Positions 1 through 11,985 of a DNA stretch of 64,000 nt are shown piece by piece. The number at the start of each line of letters is the position of its first letter. Positions within the stretch are counted from its first letter, which is position 1. This DNA comes from Nelumbo lutea (lineage: Eukaryota; Streptophyta; Magnoliopsida; Proteales; Nelumbonaceae). Location: the NCBI GenBank assembly GCA_022828595.1, contig JAKGHH010000008.1, positions 21,878,378 to 21,942,377 on the forward strand. The letters are read 5' to 3'. The translations under genes were made by a program, and so were the position numbers. The notes under the pieces are model-generated. The model ran no database searches, was not told the DNA's origin, and worked only from the letters and a program-made list of their open reading frames with translations.

Positions 1-424
1 TAAGGCATCTGAGGGAGTTTCTTGAAACAGTTTAGGGGATGTTCTAGAACATGAATGCTTTAATTTTTCTCATCAAAGAGCAGAAAAACAAAAGGCATCC
101 TCTTGAACTCTACTTTTGTTTTCAAAGAAAAACACAAACAAAAATTCAAGAACATGTTTTTGGTTTCAGTTTTTGAAAACAAAAACCATATACATCCAAG
201 AACATTTTTTTTTTTGTGTTATCATTTCAAGAAACAATGTATTTTCAAACCAGATGGTTATGTGTTTTTGAAATTGGGCAACAAGAGAAAAAACATAATT
301 CACATTGTAGAAGGTTTCATTAACTAGTAAACTAAATGGCTGTTTAATGGACTGTAAAACGAATGATAACACCCCATACGCTAGCTATAAAATACATTAT
401 ATATGAGCATTACGTTCAGTTCAG

Positions 425-3400
425 CTAATCCGAATTATAATCTGCATCTGTGATCACATCAGGTACCAACTTTATTATCGGCAAAGGGACAGGTATCCTG
501 ATTGGTCCGATGTAAGGGGCAAAATTGACCACCCTTGGGGCCTCGGCCCTGTCACCATTTTGGACCCTCATCCTCTCAGCCCATGGTCTATCATCTACTA
601 ATAACAATCCCTGTTTATCAGCAATGCTATCCCCCTCAAATACGAGCTGCACGGCACACTTCTCCACTAGAAAACTGTTGGACGTGCCCACAACAACGCC
701 GTATCGATGCCCGCTTCGGAAGCAGGTAGCCGGTCGAATGCGGGAATTACTAGTAATTGGAGTCATCCAGTCGCTATTATGCGGTACGTGACACAGCCAA
801 ATGTGCCGCTCACCGTTTGCTGGTAGCATAACACGTTGTGAGTAGGTCCAATTACGCTTGGTGGTATAATCGCTGATACGAATGGAAGCAGCAGGATCGA
901 AGCGCAAGCTGTTTCCTGCAATGGCTACATAAACAACGCATACATTCAAAGCTCGGACCTTCCTGTCGAAAGGCATCATGAAAGTTGCTGAACACCCTTC
1001 TTCTTGATTGCTGAACTACCCCGGAATCTCTCTCCCAGGAAGAAAATATATTACAGGGAAGAGGACGTCCCCGAGCCTGCACAGAGATTCATCAATGGAT
1101 TAGCTAGGTAGCACAACTACATTGAAATGATGGCAGCAGATCTCATTCCTAAATTGCTTCTCTGTTTGCAGCATGGATTGGCTGCATGTGGCAACAATGA
1201 GATCGGATTAGCTGAATATCATGGCTGTTTTACTGGATGAATCAGTCATTTTGTTCCACACCAGCCATAAATGCAAGGGAGAGATTGAGTGGCTATGGCC
1301 ACAACATGCGCTTTATGGCTGGTGTTGAGCAAAATGATTGATCCCACAGCCAGCAAAGCAAAACAGCCATCAGATTCAGCTAATCAGGTCTCCACAACAA
1401 AAAAGGGGCCAGGGAGAGCCTGTCCCCCTACTCATAAACCCACAACCCGGGTCTACAACCAGCCAGAGAACTTACCAAGCCACCATCAGTTGGTGGATTT
1501 ACATTTCCATTCAGTATGTGATAGGTATTCCCATACATATGATATTGGGACACCTTTCATAGGAGTGCAGAAGTTGAGGAAAAAAAGTGAAGACATTAGA
1601 TACAGGTATAATTTTATATGGTCTAGACAAGAAAATTTTGGCTTATCTCCGCATGACACTTTAGTTTACTCAAACTCCTAATAGTGTCAGTGGAGTCTGG
1701 ATTGGCTGCATTTGATGGCTGTGTTAGAAGCTGTTTAACTAATAATAACCCCTGGGTGCCAATTGAGAAGTTGGAATGGTTGTGGAGCATATACACTTGA
1801 TGGCTGAGGTGGGGCATTATTATTGGTTAAACAACCCTATCACGAGAGCGGATTAGCTGAATTTCATGGTGTAGAGCACTATTATTGGTTCCACAGCCCA
1901 TAGCATAGCCGTCAAATTCAGAGAGAGAAAGGGAGAGAGATAGTACCGGATCGCTGTGTTCTGCGGCCATATGATCAGCATGCATTGGTTCGATCCACTT
2001 AGGAGTCTGAAATTCCAAGTTGCAATTATTAAGAATCAGCAATTCACAACCATCAGCACACAAGTTCTCTAACCTTGGTGGGAGCTCAGGGATTGATTTA
2101 AGCCTTCTGCTATAACTTAGCCAAAGGTCCTGAAGCTGAGAAAGACGAGTAATATTGTCTGGGAGGCTAGAAAACCTGTTGTAGCAAAGATGCAGCTCTT
2201 TCAAAGAGGACAAGATCTCCAGATTTGACAATGTTCTCAACGATGAGCAACCATCTGCATGCAAGGCCTTTAAACCCAGAGGAAGCTTTGGGAGTGATTG
2301 AAGTTTGTTGCAATCATCCAACACAAGTGAATTAAACTGAGAAAGGTGACTGAGGTCTGGTAAGCTACAAAACTTATTGAAGCTTATATCCAACTCTTGC
2401 AGTGACTGCAACCTACCAATGTCGGCTGGAATTGAACTTTCTAATCTATTGCAATAACTAAGAAATAACCTTTTTAAGAAGCGTAAACCTGAAACTGGAG
2501 CTGGTGATGTAGTGATGCCATAGCCAAGTTTTGAACATCCATGTGTTATTAGTTGTTTAAGAGATTTCGACTTTTCAAGGCTATTTGGAAGATTCATAAG
2601 ACTCGTACAATCTCTTAGATTCAAGGAAACCAGCTTTTCAAGATGCCCAATGGAATAATGAATCTCAACCAAACTTATACAGTCTTCAAGAATCAACCTC
2701 TCGAGGTTAGGGAACTTCAAGAAATCAGGGGTTTTCTTCAAGTAATGGGAATGACTAAGATTAAGGATTTCCAACTTTCTGAGAAACTGTAGATCAAAAA
2801 ATACCAAGAAAAAGGAGTTGTATTTCCATCAATTATACATATGATAAATAAAAAATGAATACAAACAATATACAGTATGCTTACCTTGGCTTCCTTCCAA
2901 ACTTTTCTGATGGTACTATGTTGCATGTCAAGGATAACGAGATTCTCCAAATGAAAACTGGTTGGCATAGACTTGTAAGGGAATCCGTGCCAACATAGCC
3001 AACTTAACTCATTGGTGGAAAAATGTCTAAAGTCCCCTCTGAGTTGCACATAATTCAGCTGGAGCAGCCTTAGTTTGCTCATATCTGCAAATGCTTTAGA
3101 ACTCCAGAGTGAATCTTCTGGCTGAGGAAAGTTCACTACAAGACCTTCAATTTCTTCTGTTCCCTGGTAACAAAGCCAATCAGGTAAGTAGAAATGTACA
3201 AGCCCAAGGGCGCATGTATATATACATACACATATACTTGTTCTTACCTTTTGTCTTGTCAATACAACACGAACATCCTCAGGATCCCACAATCTGCTGC
3301 GTTTTCCAGGAGAGTCAGGGCATTCTTTACGAACAATTTCCCTACCCATGTCTCGAAGCAAATCATGCATTCTCAGCTCATTCTTGTTATTGATACTTAC

Positions 3401-5796
3401 AAGAGACAAGCGAGTGAGAAAACTTAACCCAATGTCTGAGAAGAAACCACAACCAAGTAGTATTCTACTTACATAGTTTTTGTCCATTCCAATGAAAAAG
3501 CATGCAATGTCAAGGAATATGAACTTCTCATTATCATCTAGGGCATCAAAACTTATTTTAAGTTTCTCTTGAATACTCTCTGGTGGAATTCTTTTTAGTT
3601 TGCCCACCACATCTTGCCATTCCCTTTTGTGAGATAAGAACGAACCTAAAACCTCAAGAGCTAAAGGAATTCCTCCAGCATATCTTACTACATCCCTTGA
3701 GGGATCCTCATAACCATCTTTAGGATGATCTTGCTTAAAAGCATGCAAACTAAAGAGATTCATCGAGTCCTTTAAGCTTAATGTTTGAACCTTATATTTT
3801 TCATCTGCTTTTACCCAGTTCAGAAAAAACTCATCTCTAGTTGTTATGATGATTCTACTACCATTACCAAACCATCTACGATCCCTTACTAATTTATCTA
3901 CTTGGCTCTTGTTGTTTACACCATCCAAAACAATAAGAACATTTTTATTACAAAGTCTCTCTTTGATCACATTTATTCCTCTGTGAACATTTCCCATCTG
4001 CAGGTCCTTTTCCCTAAGAATTTCAGAAAGAAGTTGTTCTTGTAACTTAAGTAAATTAGTTTGTTTCTCCAAAACTTCAAGAAAGCTGCTGCCTTCGAAT
4101 TCTTCATAGATACGGTTATAGACAGCCTTAGCAATGGTTGTTTTACCTATTCCTCCCATACCATAGATGCCTACAATGTGAATGCCATTTGAGGAAAGAC
4201 TTAACAATGAAATTACATGTATTACACGAGAATGTATTCCAATTACATATTCACCCACATCCAAGTGTGTTTTATTTAGTTTAGTCGAAACCTCTCTAAC
4301 AATCCCATCTATGAACTTTGCTTCATACCTGCCAATTGTGATCCAATTAAGAATATTTAATAACAATAAAAGCTTAACAAGCAATGGTAGAGAACAAAAA
4401 TCAATGAATTATCTAAGGCATAGAAAGTGAATGAAGCTTATTTGGATGTAGCATTTCAGATAAGAAGGATATGATAACTTTGGCTGTTAGGGAAAACAGC
4501 CTAAGCTATTTGGGATCTTCATGTGCATGAGCATGACACATTATCCCACACAATTCATAACTTGTCTTTTTGACTAAAAGGATATTGTTGCAAATAAGAA
4601 TGCAACTTGGGTCGGGTTATAAATTTGTTAAAATTGCAGTGAACCCAAACCCTAACCTGATCCTGATGTAGTTGAAATTCTTCAAATCAGGCAAACAAAC
4701 TTGCGGCCTTAATTCCAAAATACTCTTCTACCCTACACCCATGGTAACATATCATGTGCAGGAAGCTCCCAAACAGCCCAGACCACTTTTTTCAAGCAGC
4801 CCATCTTTTAAGCTTTCTATTAGGTTTCTTAAAGTTAAAAGCATACTAAAACCATCCGCATCTCAAAAGTCAACCTCTTCACTATTTGGTTGGGATTTGA
4901 GAAAAATGGTTTAGGACCTCTATGAAGTATGTATGACCTAGGGCTTGAACGGTCATCACAACTTTACTGGTGGATTCATTAACCATCAAAGTTTCTGAAT
5001 GTTAAAATTCAGTCCAAGGTGCCTCCTACTTAACCCTTTATCATGTAATGTTCCTTAACTAGTCACCAATCAGTAATCAAGTAAAGATCTCAGCTTCGTT
5101 TCATGGAGGTAAGAGATCCCAGGTTTAGCCCAGAAAACTTTTTGAGTGATCCAAGCAGGGTTGATTAATTTTCCTTATGAAATGAAAATTTCAAGTAGTG
5201 AATTGGGAAACACGTTCAGACTTTAGAATTTCGAGTGCAAGGCAACCTACAGTAATTTTCTCTAAATACAAATAATTAATAAAAATGTTTATAATCTACT
5301 GAAAAAAGAAAGGTTGAGCAGGGGTTGGTTACCCATCGCCAAGATCCCACTTGGCCAAGCTTGCAGCTTCCGTGAGAGCTGACCTCCATCTCTGCACCTT
5401 CTCCGCCATCTCACTCTTTTCGTGTTTCGCAAATGCTTCTGCAAAACTACCCGTCTGTTGCTGGACGTCGTTCGGACCGATGTCGTAGAAGACAGGCAGA
5501 ACCATCTGACCCAGCGTTCTCTTGCATTCCATGATTTTCGAAAGTTCATCCAGGCACCATCTAGAAGAAGCGTAGTTCTTAGAGAAAACGATGATTGAGA
5601 TCCTTGATTTTTCGATTTCTCTCAACAACTCTTGCGAGATCTCTTCTCCTCTGTTAAGTTCTTTATCATCTCTGAAGGTGTTGATCCCTCTTTGAACCAA
5701 AGCGGTATGAAGGTGGTCGGTGAAGTTCTTTCGAGTGTCTTCACCTCTGAAGCTCAGGAAGACGTCGTAGTTTCCTGTCCAGGTCGAAGAAGCCAT
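425..5796 (-). CDS. TIR-NBS-LRR (TNL) disease resistance protein, five-exon model with a premature stop
   Basis: Intracellular immune receptor of the TNL class, which senses pathogen effectors and signals through the NADase activity of its TIR domain (family knowledge). Model read on the minus strand: exon 1 5796-5333 (TIR), exon 2 4328-3248 (NB-ARC), exon 3 3163-2885, exon 4 2786 to about 2074 (LRR), exon 5 1076-425 (C-JID). Donor and acceptor GT/AG and codon phases agree at every junction; the exon 4 donor is the least certain. TIR: YDVFLSFRGED at residues 10-20, probable catalytic Glu84 in SRWCLDEL. NB-ARC: P-loop GIYGMGGIGKTT (about 208-219), kinase-2 LDGVN (about 289), GGIPLAL (about 373), FLDIACFF, MHD (about 475). 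LRR: repeats such as LEILNLSHS and LPDNITRLSQL. Exon 5 has the PGREIPG and VRALNVCVVYV features of the C-JID, but the Trp expected after PGREIPG is TAG (1016-1018), at about codon 866 of 1063. The start at 5796 (MASSTW) was preferred to an upstream in-frame ATG at 5826. Either a pseudogene or an allele lacking most of its C-JID. Confidence 0.86.
1203..1388. repeat. Foldback (MITE-like) element in the last TNL intron
   Basis: The left arm (ggattagctgaat, then atggctgtttt, then ccagccataaa at 1203-1271) recurs inverted at 1312-1388, leaving a spacer of about 40 bp. No target-site duplication is clear. It falls between the LRR exon and the C-JID exon. A related half-arm starts at about 1851. Confidence 0.6.
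1690..1930. repeat. Second cluster of small inverted repeats in the TNL intron 4 region
   Basis: Arms near 1729-1752 and 1812-1836 (ctgtttaactaataataa against its complement) form a foldback. Just beyond it, at 1851-1920, lies a copy of the gattagctgaat repeat. The open frame that continues past the LRRs to 1827 runs into this repeat, so its last 30 or so codons are probably not genuine protein. Confidence 0.5.
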
Positions 5797-5888
5797 GGAA
5801 ATAAAAGGACCAAAAAAGCACAGCAAATCGAAAGAGGTCAGAGATAGAACGGGGCTTGAGGCGATTATGCGAATTCGTTGCTTTGCCC

Positions 5889-5897
5889 TATATATAT
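5889..5897 (-). promoter_or_regulatory. Candidate TATA box of the TNL gene
   Basis: An alternating TATATATA run, read on the minus strand, lies about 95 bp upstream of the proposed TNL start codon. The spacing suits a core promoter with a short 5' UTR. AT-rich runs are common here, so this rests on position only. Confidence 0.4.
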
Positions 5898-5899
5898 GG

Positions 5900-7150
5900 T
5901 TTTGATTTGTTTTTGGAAATTGGAACTAATGCACTTAACTATTTCAATTGCCAGGTTTTGAGTTCAGGTCACAACTCACAACGAAAAAGAAAATGTAAAA
6001 CAATATCAAATTGTTGTTTTTTTGCTTATTTATTTAAGAGTGGTGATCCAATGAGTGTGTATGTGTTCTCGTTCAAGACCCGAAGCATTCTACCCTGTTT
6101 TTCGCTCGATTTCTCAAAATTTCAGTCTCCGACAGTAAAAGAAATGTAAATACCAAAAAAAAGGACAGTAAAGAAATGAAAAATGTTCTCTTCTTTTCCG
6201 GCCAATGAATGAGTCCGGATTACCGCCGGCTTAGCACTGAATAAGACCGTTCTCCCCCTCTTTCTTCCTGTAGCCAGTAAAAAGAAATTCTTGAAAAAAA
6301 GCTGAAAGCTCTTCCAGTCTTCCTGCAAGTCTTACAGTACAGGAATGATCGTGGGCCGGGCCGGGCTTAGCATCAAATGGTAGGGGTGCCTAGGCCCAGT
6401 CTCAGCCCAGCCGCTACCCTGGGCCTAAATTACAAGCCCAGGCCTAGGCGGGCTTACAGTCTTTTTGAGCCTAATGAACGATAAATTAAGATAACTTTGT
6501 AATAAATAGTATTCAAAATGGAAAATGATACGACTGTAGAGAATGTTTTTGGGAATGACATGTTGGCTCATTGAATCTGTGCTTGCTTTTTTGATTAAAA
6601 TAATATTGGAAATATTTGAAGATTAAAATATTTTATAATTGTTCAGAAATATAAATGTGCACATTTGATTTTCCACTTGGGAGTTTAATTGTCCACTTAA
6701 ATTTGATGGATTGGGCATTGATGGTGATTAGACATCACCTATTAAGCCCTTTCCAGATTGAATGCTTGCTAAAAATAGCATTTTTGACCATATGGTTTGA
6801 CATCCAAGTGACGTATTTGATCAAGTTAATTGACACGTGAAGTTTAGTGACCATATTTGGAGATGCCTTTGATGGGCCATTCCCACTTTTGTTTTGACTT
6901 GTGGAAGGTAGGCTTATAGATGTTTTAACCACGGAAATGAATCACTACTGCATAATAGTATAGGTCTCTCTTGCTTGGGCATTAGTAAGGATATTGAAAG
7001 CATGACTGATTTGATCTTGCACTTTCATAACCCATATGTTGCTTTTTTATTTTATGAGTGGCCACTCGATTTCAAAAAAAAAACTTGTTTCAACCCAATG
7101 GATGTTTTTGTTTTAAAACTTTTTTTTTTTAATTATAAAAAATAGTGGGA
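5900..7150. other. Gene-free interval upstream of the TNL gene
   Basis: No coding region recognised. At about 6343-6470 there is a GC-rich patch (gggccgggccgggctt and similar) like the subterminal part of plant hAT elements, without a matching second end. The rest is AT-rich sequence of unknown origin. Confidence 0.5.
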
Positions 7151-7580
7151 GATTGTTAGTATTTGCTAATTTCAAAAAATATATATTATTCATTTACTTA
7201 TTCAGTTGACACATGACACATGAGTTTATGATAGTATTTAGATTGGGATTTTAAGTGTAGTAGGACTGTATTGAGATTAGTTTGATGGGTAACTAATTTC
7301 ATTCAGTGATAAGAATTATTAGAGTCCTATTCACCTTTGATGGGGGTTATAAAACTACTCGGTGGTTATGGACCCATCACATTTGGCCTCAAGATCCAAA
7401 AAGACCAGCGAGCTCAAGAAGTTGAGAAAGAAAGGAGTGCAGAGGAAGCATTCAACAACAATGGTCGGAACATAAAGCGAAGTCCAAATACGTATGCAAA
7501 TTTGAATCTAATTTCTTTTTGTTTCTCTGTTCATCAACTGGATGAGTTTTAAAATTTGCAATCCACTACTTGGAGGCATC
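7145..7580 (+). mobile_element. Possible copia-type 3' LTR remnant
   Basis: A purine tract (agtgggaga, 7145-7153) is followed by TGTTAG. This is the usual arrangement of a polypurine tract and LTR start in plant copia elements. No coding domain or second LTR was found, and the right end is not defined. Confidence 0.3.
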
Positions 7581-7657
7581 CAATGACTTGGAACTCTCAC
7601 CCCCAAATCCATACTAGAGTTGCTAGTAACAATGAAGAAGGTAAAACTAGCACCCAC

Positions 7658-8786
7658 TAGGGGTGTTCATTATACAGTTTAAACCGCTAAATTGAATGAA
7701 AATAGATTAAAATTAGCAATTTGGTCTGATTTGGACTTAGAAATGGATTGGTTCAGTTTAAATCGCTATAGGGTTTGGGTTTTGACTCTAGGGTATCTGA
7801 TACCTAATATCTGGGATGCATAAATATGCAATGTTTTAAAAAATGACCTGGAAACGGAACCGTTTTGGCCACTGGTTTTTGGTCAATAGTTTAACTGTTT
7901 GGGTCAATGGGTTGTTGACCTTTCAATGGTTTTTTTTACCAAAGACTGGGTTTGGGGTAAAATAAAACCGGTTGCCTAGATGGTTCTTGGGCCAAAAGGT
8001 CCGATCGTCCAGGTCAATATCAGTTCGAAAACCTTGAAAATATGAACCTATTATATTATATATCATGCACAAATTTATAAATTTTAAGTATTAAGATAAT
8101 TATTCTATTATTAATATTTTATTTGTATAAATTTCTTGGGATTAAAATCATCATTTGATGTAAATTTGGATTTGATAGATTGTTTATTTCATTTAGTTAT
8201 AAAATGCTAATTTTAGATATTATTTCTTTTAATTTTTAGTTGGAATTGTTAATCATATATATGGATTGATTGTTTTGATGAACACAAAAGTTAATAAAAT
8301 CTATTTTATTTCATTAAATAACACAAAAGTTGAAATGACTTAATTGGCACTATCATTAATTGATTTGGGTTTAAATCACACTATAAGCATTAAGAAACTC
8401 TTTTTTAGTAGAAAATGTTTGGTCACGGGGTTTAATGGGCCGGGATGGGTTTAACAGGTTTGGGACAGGACGAATTTAGGAAATTAAGAGGAAAAGTTAA
8501 GACAGATTTAGAATCAGGACACATAGGCGAGTTCGGAAATGGGTAGGGCAATTTGTACGAATACCCTACCCATTGCCATTCATAATTATATTTTGCTATT
8601 ATGTAGGTATGACTGTATTATTTGGGCTTTCTAATTATGCTAAACCCAATAGAATAGATAGCCCAAACTTTATTAGAAACTGGACCAAACCATTTTTTAC
8701 GATTTGGCCTGATTTGATTTCTATTCTAAAATAGTTTGATATGAGTTCTTGTCCAAACCAAATAAAACCAGACCAGGAACACCCTA
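7658..8786. mobile_element. Non-autonomous hAT element with an 8-bp TSD
   Basis: Ends are taggggtgttc on the left and the complement of tagggtgttc on the right, flanked by the identical 8-mer gcacccac at 7650-7657 and 8787-8794. There is no transposase. A second hAT MITE is nested inside at 7829-8036, and an internal patch at 8425-8570 resembles other hAT subterminal sequence. Confidence 0.75.
7829..8036. mobile_element. hAT MITE, CAAGG/CAATG-ended family (nested copy)
   Basis: Left end caatgttttaaaaaatgacc; right end the complement of caaggttttcgaactg. Flanks are taaatatg (7821-7828) and aaaatatg (8037-8044), 7 of 8 identical. It belongs to the same family as 12715-13028 and 34884-35186, and lies inside the 7658-8786 element. 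Confidence 0.65.
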
Positions 8787-8799
8787 GCACCCACTTCTC

Positions 8800-10535
8800 C
8801 AAACTGAGCATTGGCCATTCTGATAACCCGATAACCCACCAAGGATTAAAAGACCATGGCAAAAAGCCACCCTATCGCGTTGCTTCAAGATCTGCCAGAG
8901 AAAGAATATATAGCAGCCTTCACACAATTGAGTCCAACCCAGTTTCAGATATAACCATTTATCAAATGAATAAGGCTGCGATCCATTTCCTGGTTCAGAA
9001 CTTATCATATTCATTGTTCTTTGATTGACTTAAACTTTAACACAGGCCCAATTGATACTAACTACCGCTTGCCAACTCATTTCCAACATGCTACATCAAA
9101 TAAATGGGTTAGATGTGATAGATGGATCGGGTCAGAAATTGTCTCCCCTGTTGTATGCATGATTAATAGTTTAATACGTTTTCTTGCTGTAATCCATAAA
9201 GGGGCGTCAAGGCATACGTGATATGTGTCTATATGTAAGTGTGTCACTTATATTTGTATATGTATATGCAGTACATAGATAAATAAAAAAATGTTGATGA
9301 ATGTAACTTCCTAATCATATATATCATGCATCCAAATGGCCTAAAATAGGCATAATATGGGTTGGGCAAGAATCGGGTTCAACAGGACTAGAGCTACAGT
9401 CAAAAGCCCAGCCCAGTATTGGTTCAGTGAACCCGCATGTTGGTTGGGCCCTTTGACTGGCTGGACCAGCTTGGGTTAGAGCCAGCTTTAGTCAATGAAA
9501 TCAAAACACACCCCTCCGAAGACCCCAGAACCCAATGGACGGAACCATCATTACGAAATTGCCTTTTCAATCAAAGAAAATGGAGAACCTTGGGTCACAG
9601 TCCTGGATAGCTAGCATCCAAATCACAAACAAAACATTCAAACAGGGGCCTTTTCTAAGAAGCAATAATGTCACTTTGGTGACAGTCAATAATTTGTTAC
9701 GCTTTCATACACATTCTTATCTTGCAAGTGCCAACCGTAACAGAGATTTGAAATTGAATTCCGCTTACACCTGAATTCCGGAGGGGGGTGTTATGGGTTG
9801 GGAGATGAGCTACACCCACTGTATAGCCCTTTAGAAGATTTAAACAGACACATTCATATCTTCATGCTTGCTAAGTTGCCATCATTATCATGTCATTTTT
9901 ATTAACATTATTCCATGCTTTCGGCTGAATACAACGTCTCTGGTCCAAGCAATGTCATAATGGAGCTGAGGAAATATGTATTCGTTGGGTGGAGGTGTTA
10001 TATTGTCACTTTTCATTTTCCACATCTTTAAGTCTATAATTACTTTCACATGTAGTTAGGTTTTTCAATATATTTATGATATCATGGGTTGATCTATTTT
10101 GATTCATTTGGTTGAATATCGGAAATCAAAAACAAAAACATTTTGTTTCTGCCCTTCAGCGTTGAATAGAGCAAGCATAGCTCAAAATATGTACTAAATA
10201 CTGTAAAATTCGGTATTTAATATGTTGAATATTGAGCGTGTAAAAGCATCAATATTATATTTATTTATTTTTTTAATTTCAAGCTATGTCTATTTTACCA
10301 CTTTTAATGCACACCACTCATTTTCTTGATTCCTATTATACAATGTTTCGGTAACCCCTGAAAATCGATACATATCTATACTTTGAATTAGAGGGACTGT
10401 TTCATGCTTGAGTTTGGGATCAGCCATCTTGAAACTGGGACAAATTGCTTCTTGTGCCAATCCGCCGGTCACAATCACCTCATAATATGATTAGCCCCAC
10501 TTATCCCTCATTTGGAATCTACTTGACAGCCCTTA
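8800..10535. other. Gene-free interval
   Basis: No gene recognised. Short open frames lack homology I can identify. A patch at about 9355-9480 (gggttgggcaagaatcggg and similar) looks like old hAT subterminal sequence. At 9780-9795 a G-run precedes TGTTATGGG, possibly an LTR edge but unsupported. Confidence 0.4.
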
Positions 10536-10539
10536 TTTA

Positions 10540-10881
10540 TAGGGGTGTTCATAGTCCAATTTGGTGTGGTTTGGAGAAGATCTCAGACCAAACTAGTAAA
10601 TTATGGTTTGAGAAATTTTCAAACCAAACAAAACTGTTTTGGTATAGAAACCAAACCAGATCAAACTGTTTTATTATGGTTTGGTGCAGTTTTTAATATG
10701 GTTTGGGAACTTGGATGATTCTATGATTCTATTAGGCTTAATCCAATTAGAAAGCCTAAATAGCTTCCCTAAAAATTAAAACTTAAAACTTTTATTTTAT
10801 TATAAAATAAAGAGTTTATTATACATTTATAATTTTATGCACTCAATTTAGATATATTATATATATTATTTATACACTTAC

Positions 10882-10938
<57 letters not shown>

Positions 10939-10965
10939 GGTTTTACGGTTTGAACCGTATAATGA
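10540..10965. mobile_element. Degenerate hAT-like repeat containing an AT microsatellite
   Basis: Starts with taggggtgttcatag, the same type of end as at 7658. The right end near 10950-10965 (cgtataatgaa) is eroded and no TSD is evident. An (AT)n microsatellite occupies 10884-10933. Confidence 0.4.
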
Positions 10966-11847
10966 AGAGTGCAAAATCTTGTATTTTGTATGGTTTTTTA
11001 TGTATTTGTACTATATATATTTGCATTTGTACTCTTTACAAACTGAGCCTAAGAATTTAGAACTAAATTGATTGGTTCTCAGGACAATCAGGTCTTACCT
11101 GACAAAAATATATGTATGTGTGTGTGTATGTATGTATATATATATAGTTCAAGTTGAGTCTGAGTCAGTTTAGGGTAAGGAAGAACCGGTTCAGAATCAA
11201 TAATAATTGTGACAACATATCATGAACTGGAACCAATCCATCGATACCAGATCCTGGAACCAGAACTGACCAAATTGTTCGGGTCCATCAGGGGTCTGTT
11301 GGGTCAGAGCTGACCCATATCATGCACGGATGCATGTAGATGGTACCTTGAATTGAGATGAGCCCTTTGTTAGGCTCTGAATTTATTAAGTGGAGGGGCG
11401 GCCAACATGTTGCAATTAAAAACTCAGAATTCATAATGGCATTTTAAGAAAAAAAAAAGCGGTAAGTCTTTAAAATAAGGAATACCAAATGCAGCCTAAA
11501 TTTTATTAACCATTACCAAAAGGAAGATACAAAAGTACATGAAAGAATGTATCCCACATTGATATTCTCAAGTTCTACATCCCTTATTATTTGGTTATAC
11601 CCAAGATTAAGGCCATTCACAAATTCAGCAAGCATCAAATTGCTATCACCATAGAAGTTTTGAAAAAAAAAACACTTTTTCTCACCACTCCACATGACAT
11701 TTTGGGCCCAAAAGATTCATTGGGGGCCCAAAATATCTATAGTACTAATAAAAAGGCAGTAGCCCCATTTTCTGGACTTTTCATTAGGCATTTTTACTCC
11801 TTACCTAAGTAACATACAACGGGCATATATGTCCTTTACTCTCACTC

Positions 11848-11985
11848 CAAAAACTGTTCACTTATAATAATTAAGAAACTGCCCACTTATAATTGTTCAA
11901 AAACTGTTCATTTATAATAATTAAGAAACTGTCAACTTATAATTGTTCAAAAACTGTTCACTTATAACTATTCAAAAACTGTTAA
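11848..11985 (+). repeat. 50-bp tandem minisatellite, about 2.7 copies
   Basis: The unit starts caaaaactgttca and recurs at 11848, 11898 and 11948, exactly 50 bp apart with a few substitutions. The third copy is partial. Confidence 0.8.

Noticed and set aside
1289..1681. A 130-codon plus-strand open frame downstream of the TNL LRRs
   Set aside because: It overlaps the foldback repeats, has no recognisable domain, and lies in the presumed TNL intron on the opposite strand.
1827..2070. C-terminal part of the long LRR frame as real TNL protein
   Set aside because: The final part derives from inverted repeats, and a phase-compatible donor exists at about 2074 that joins correctly to the C-JID exon.
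5289..5549. Minus-strand frame overlapping the TIR exon
   Set aside because: It is a shadow frame; the overlapping frame carries the TIR motifs.
9780..9800. Polypurine tract and LTR start (G-run followed by TGTTATGGG)
   Set aside because: No neighbouring retrotransposon coding sequence and no second LTR.
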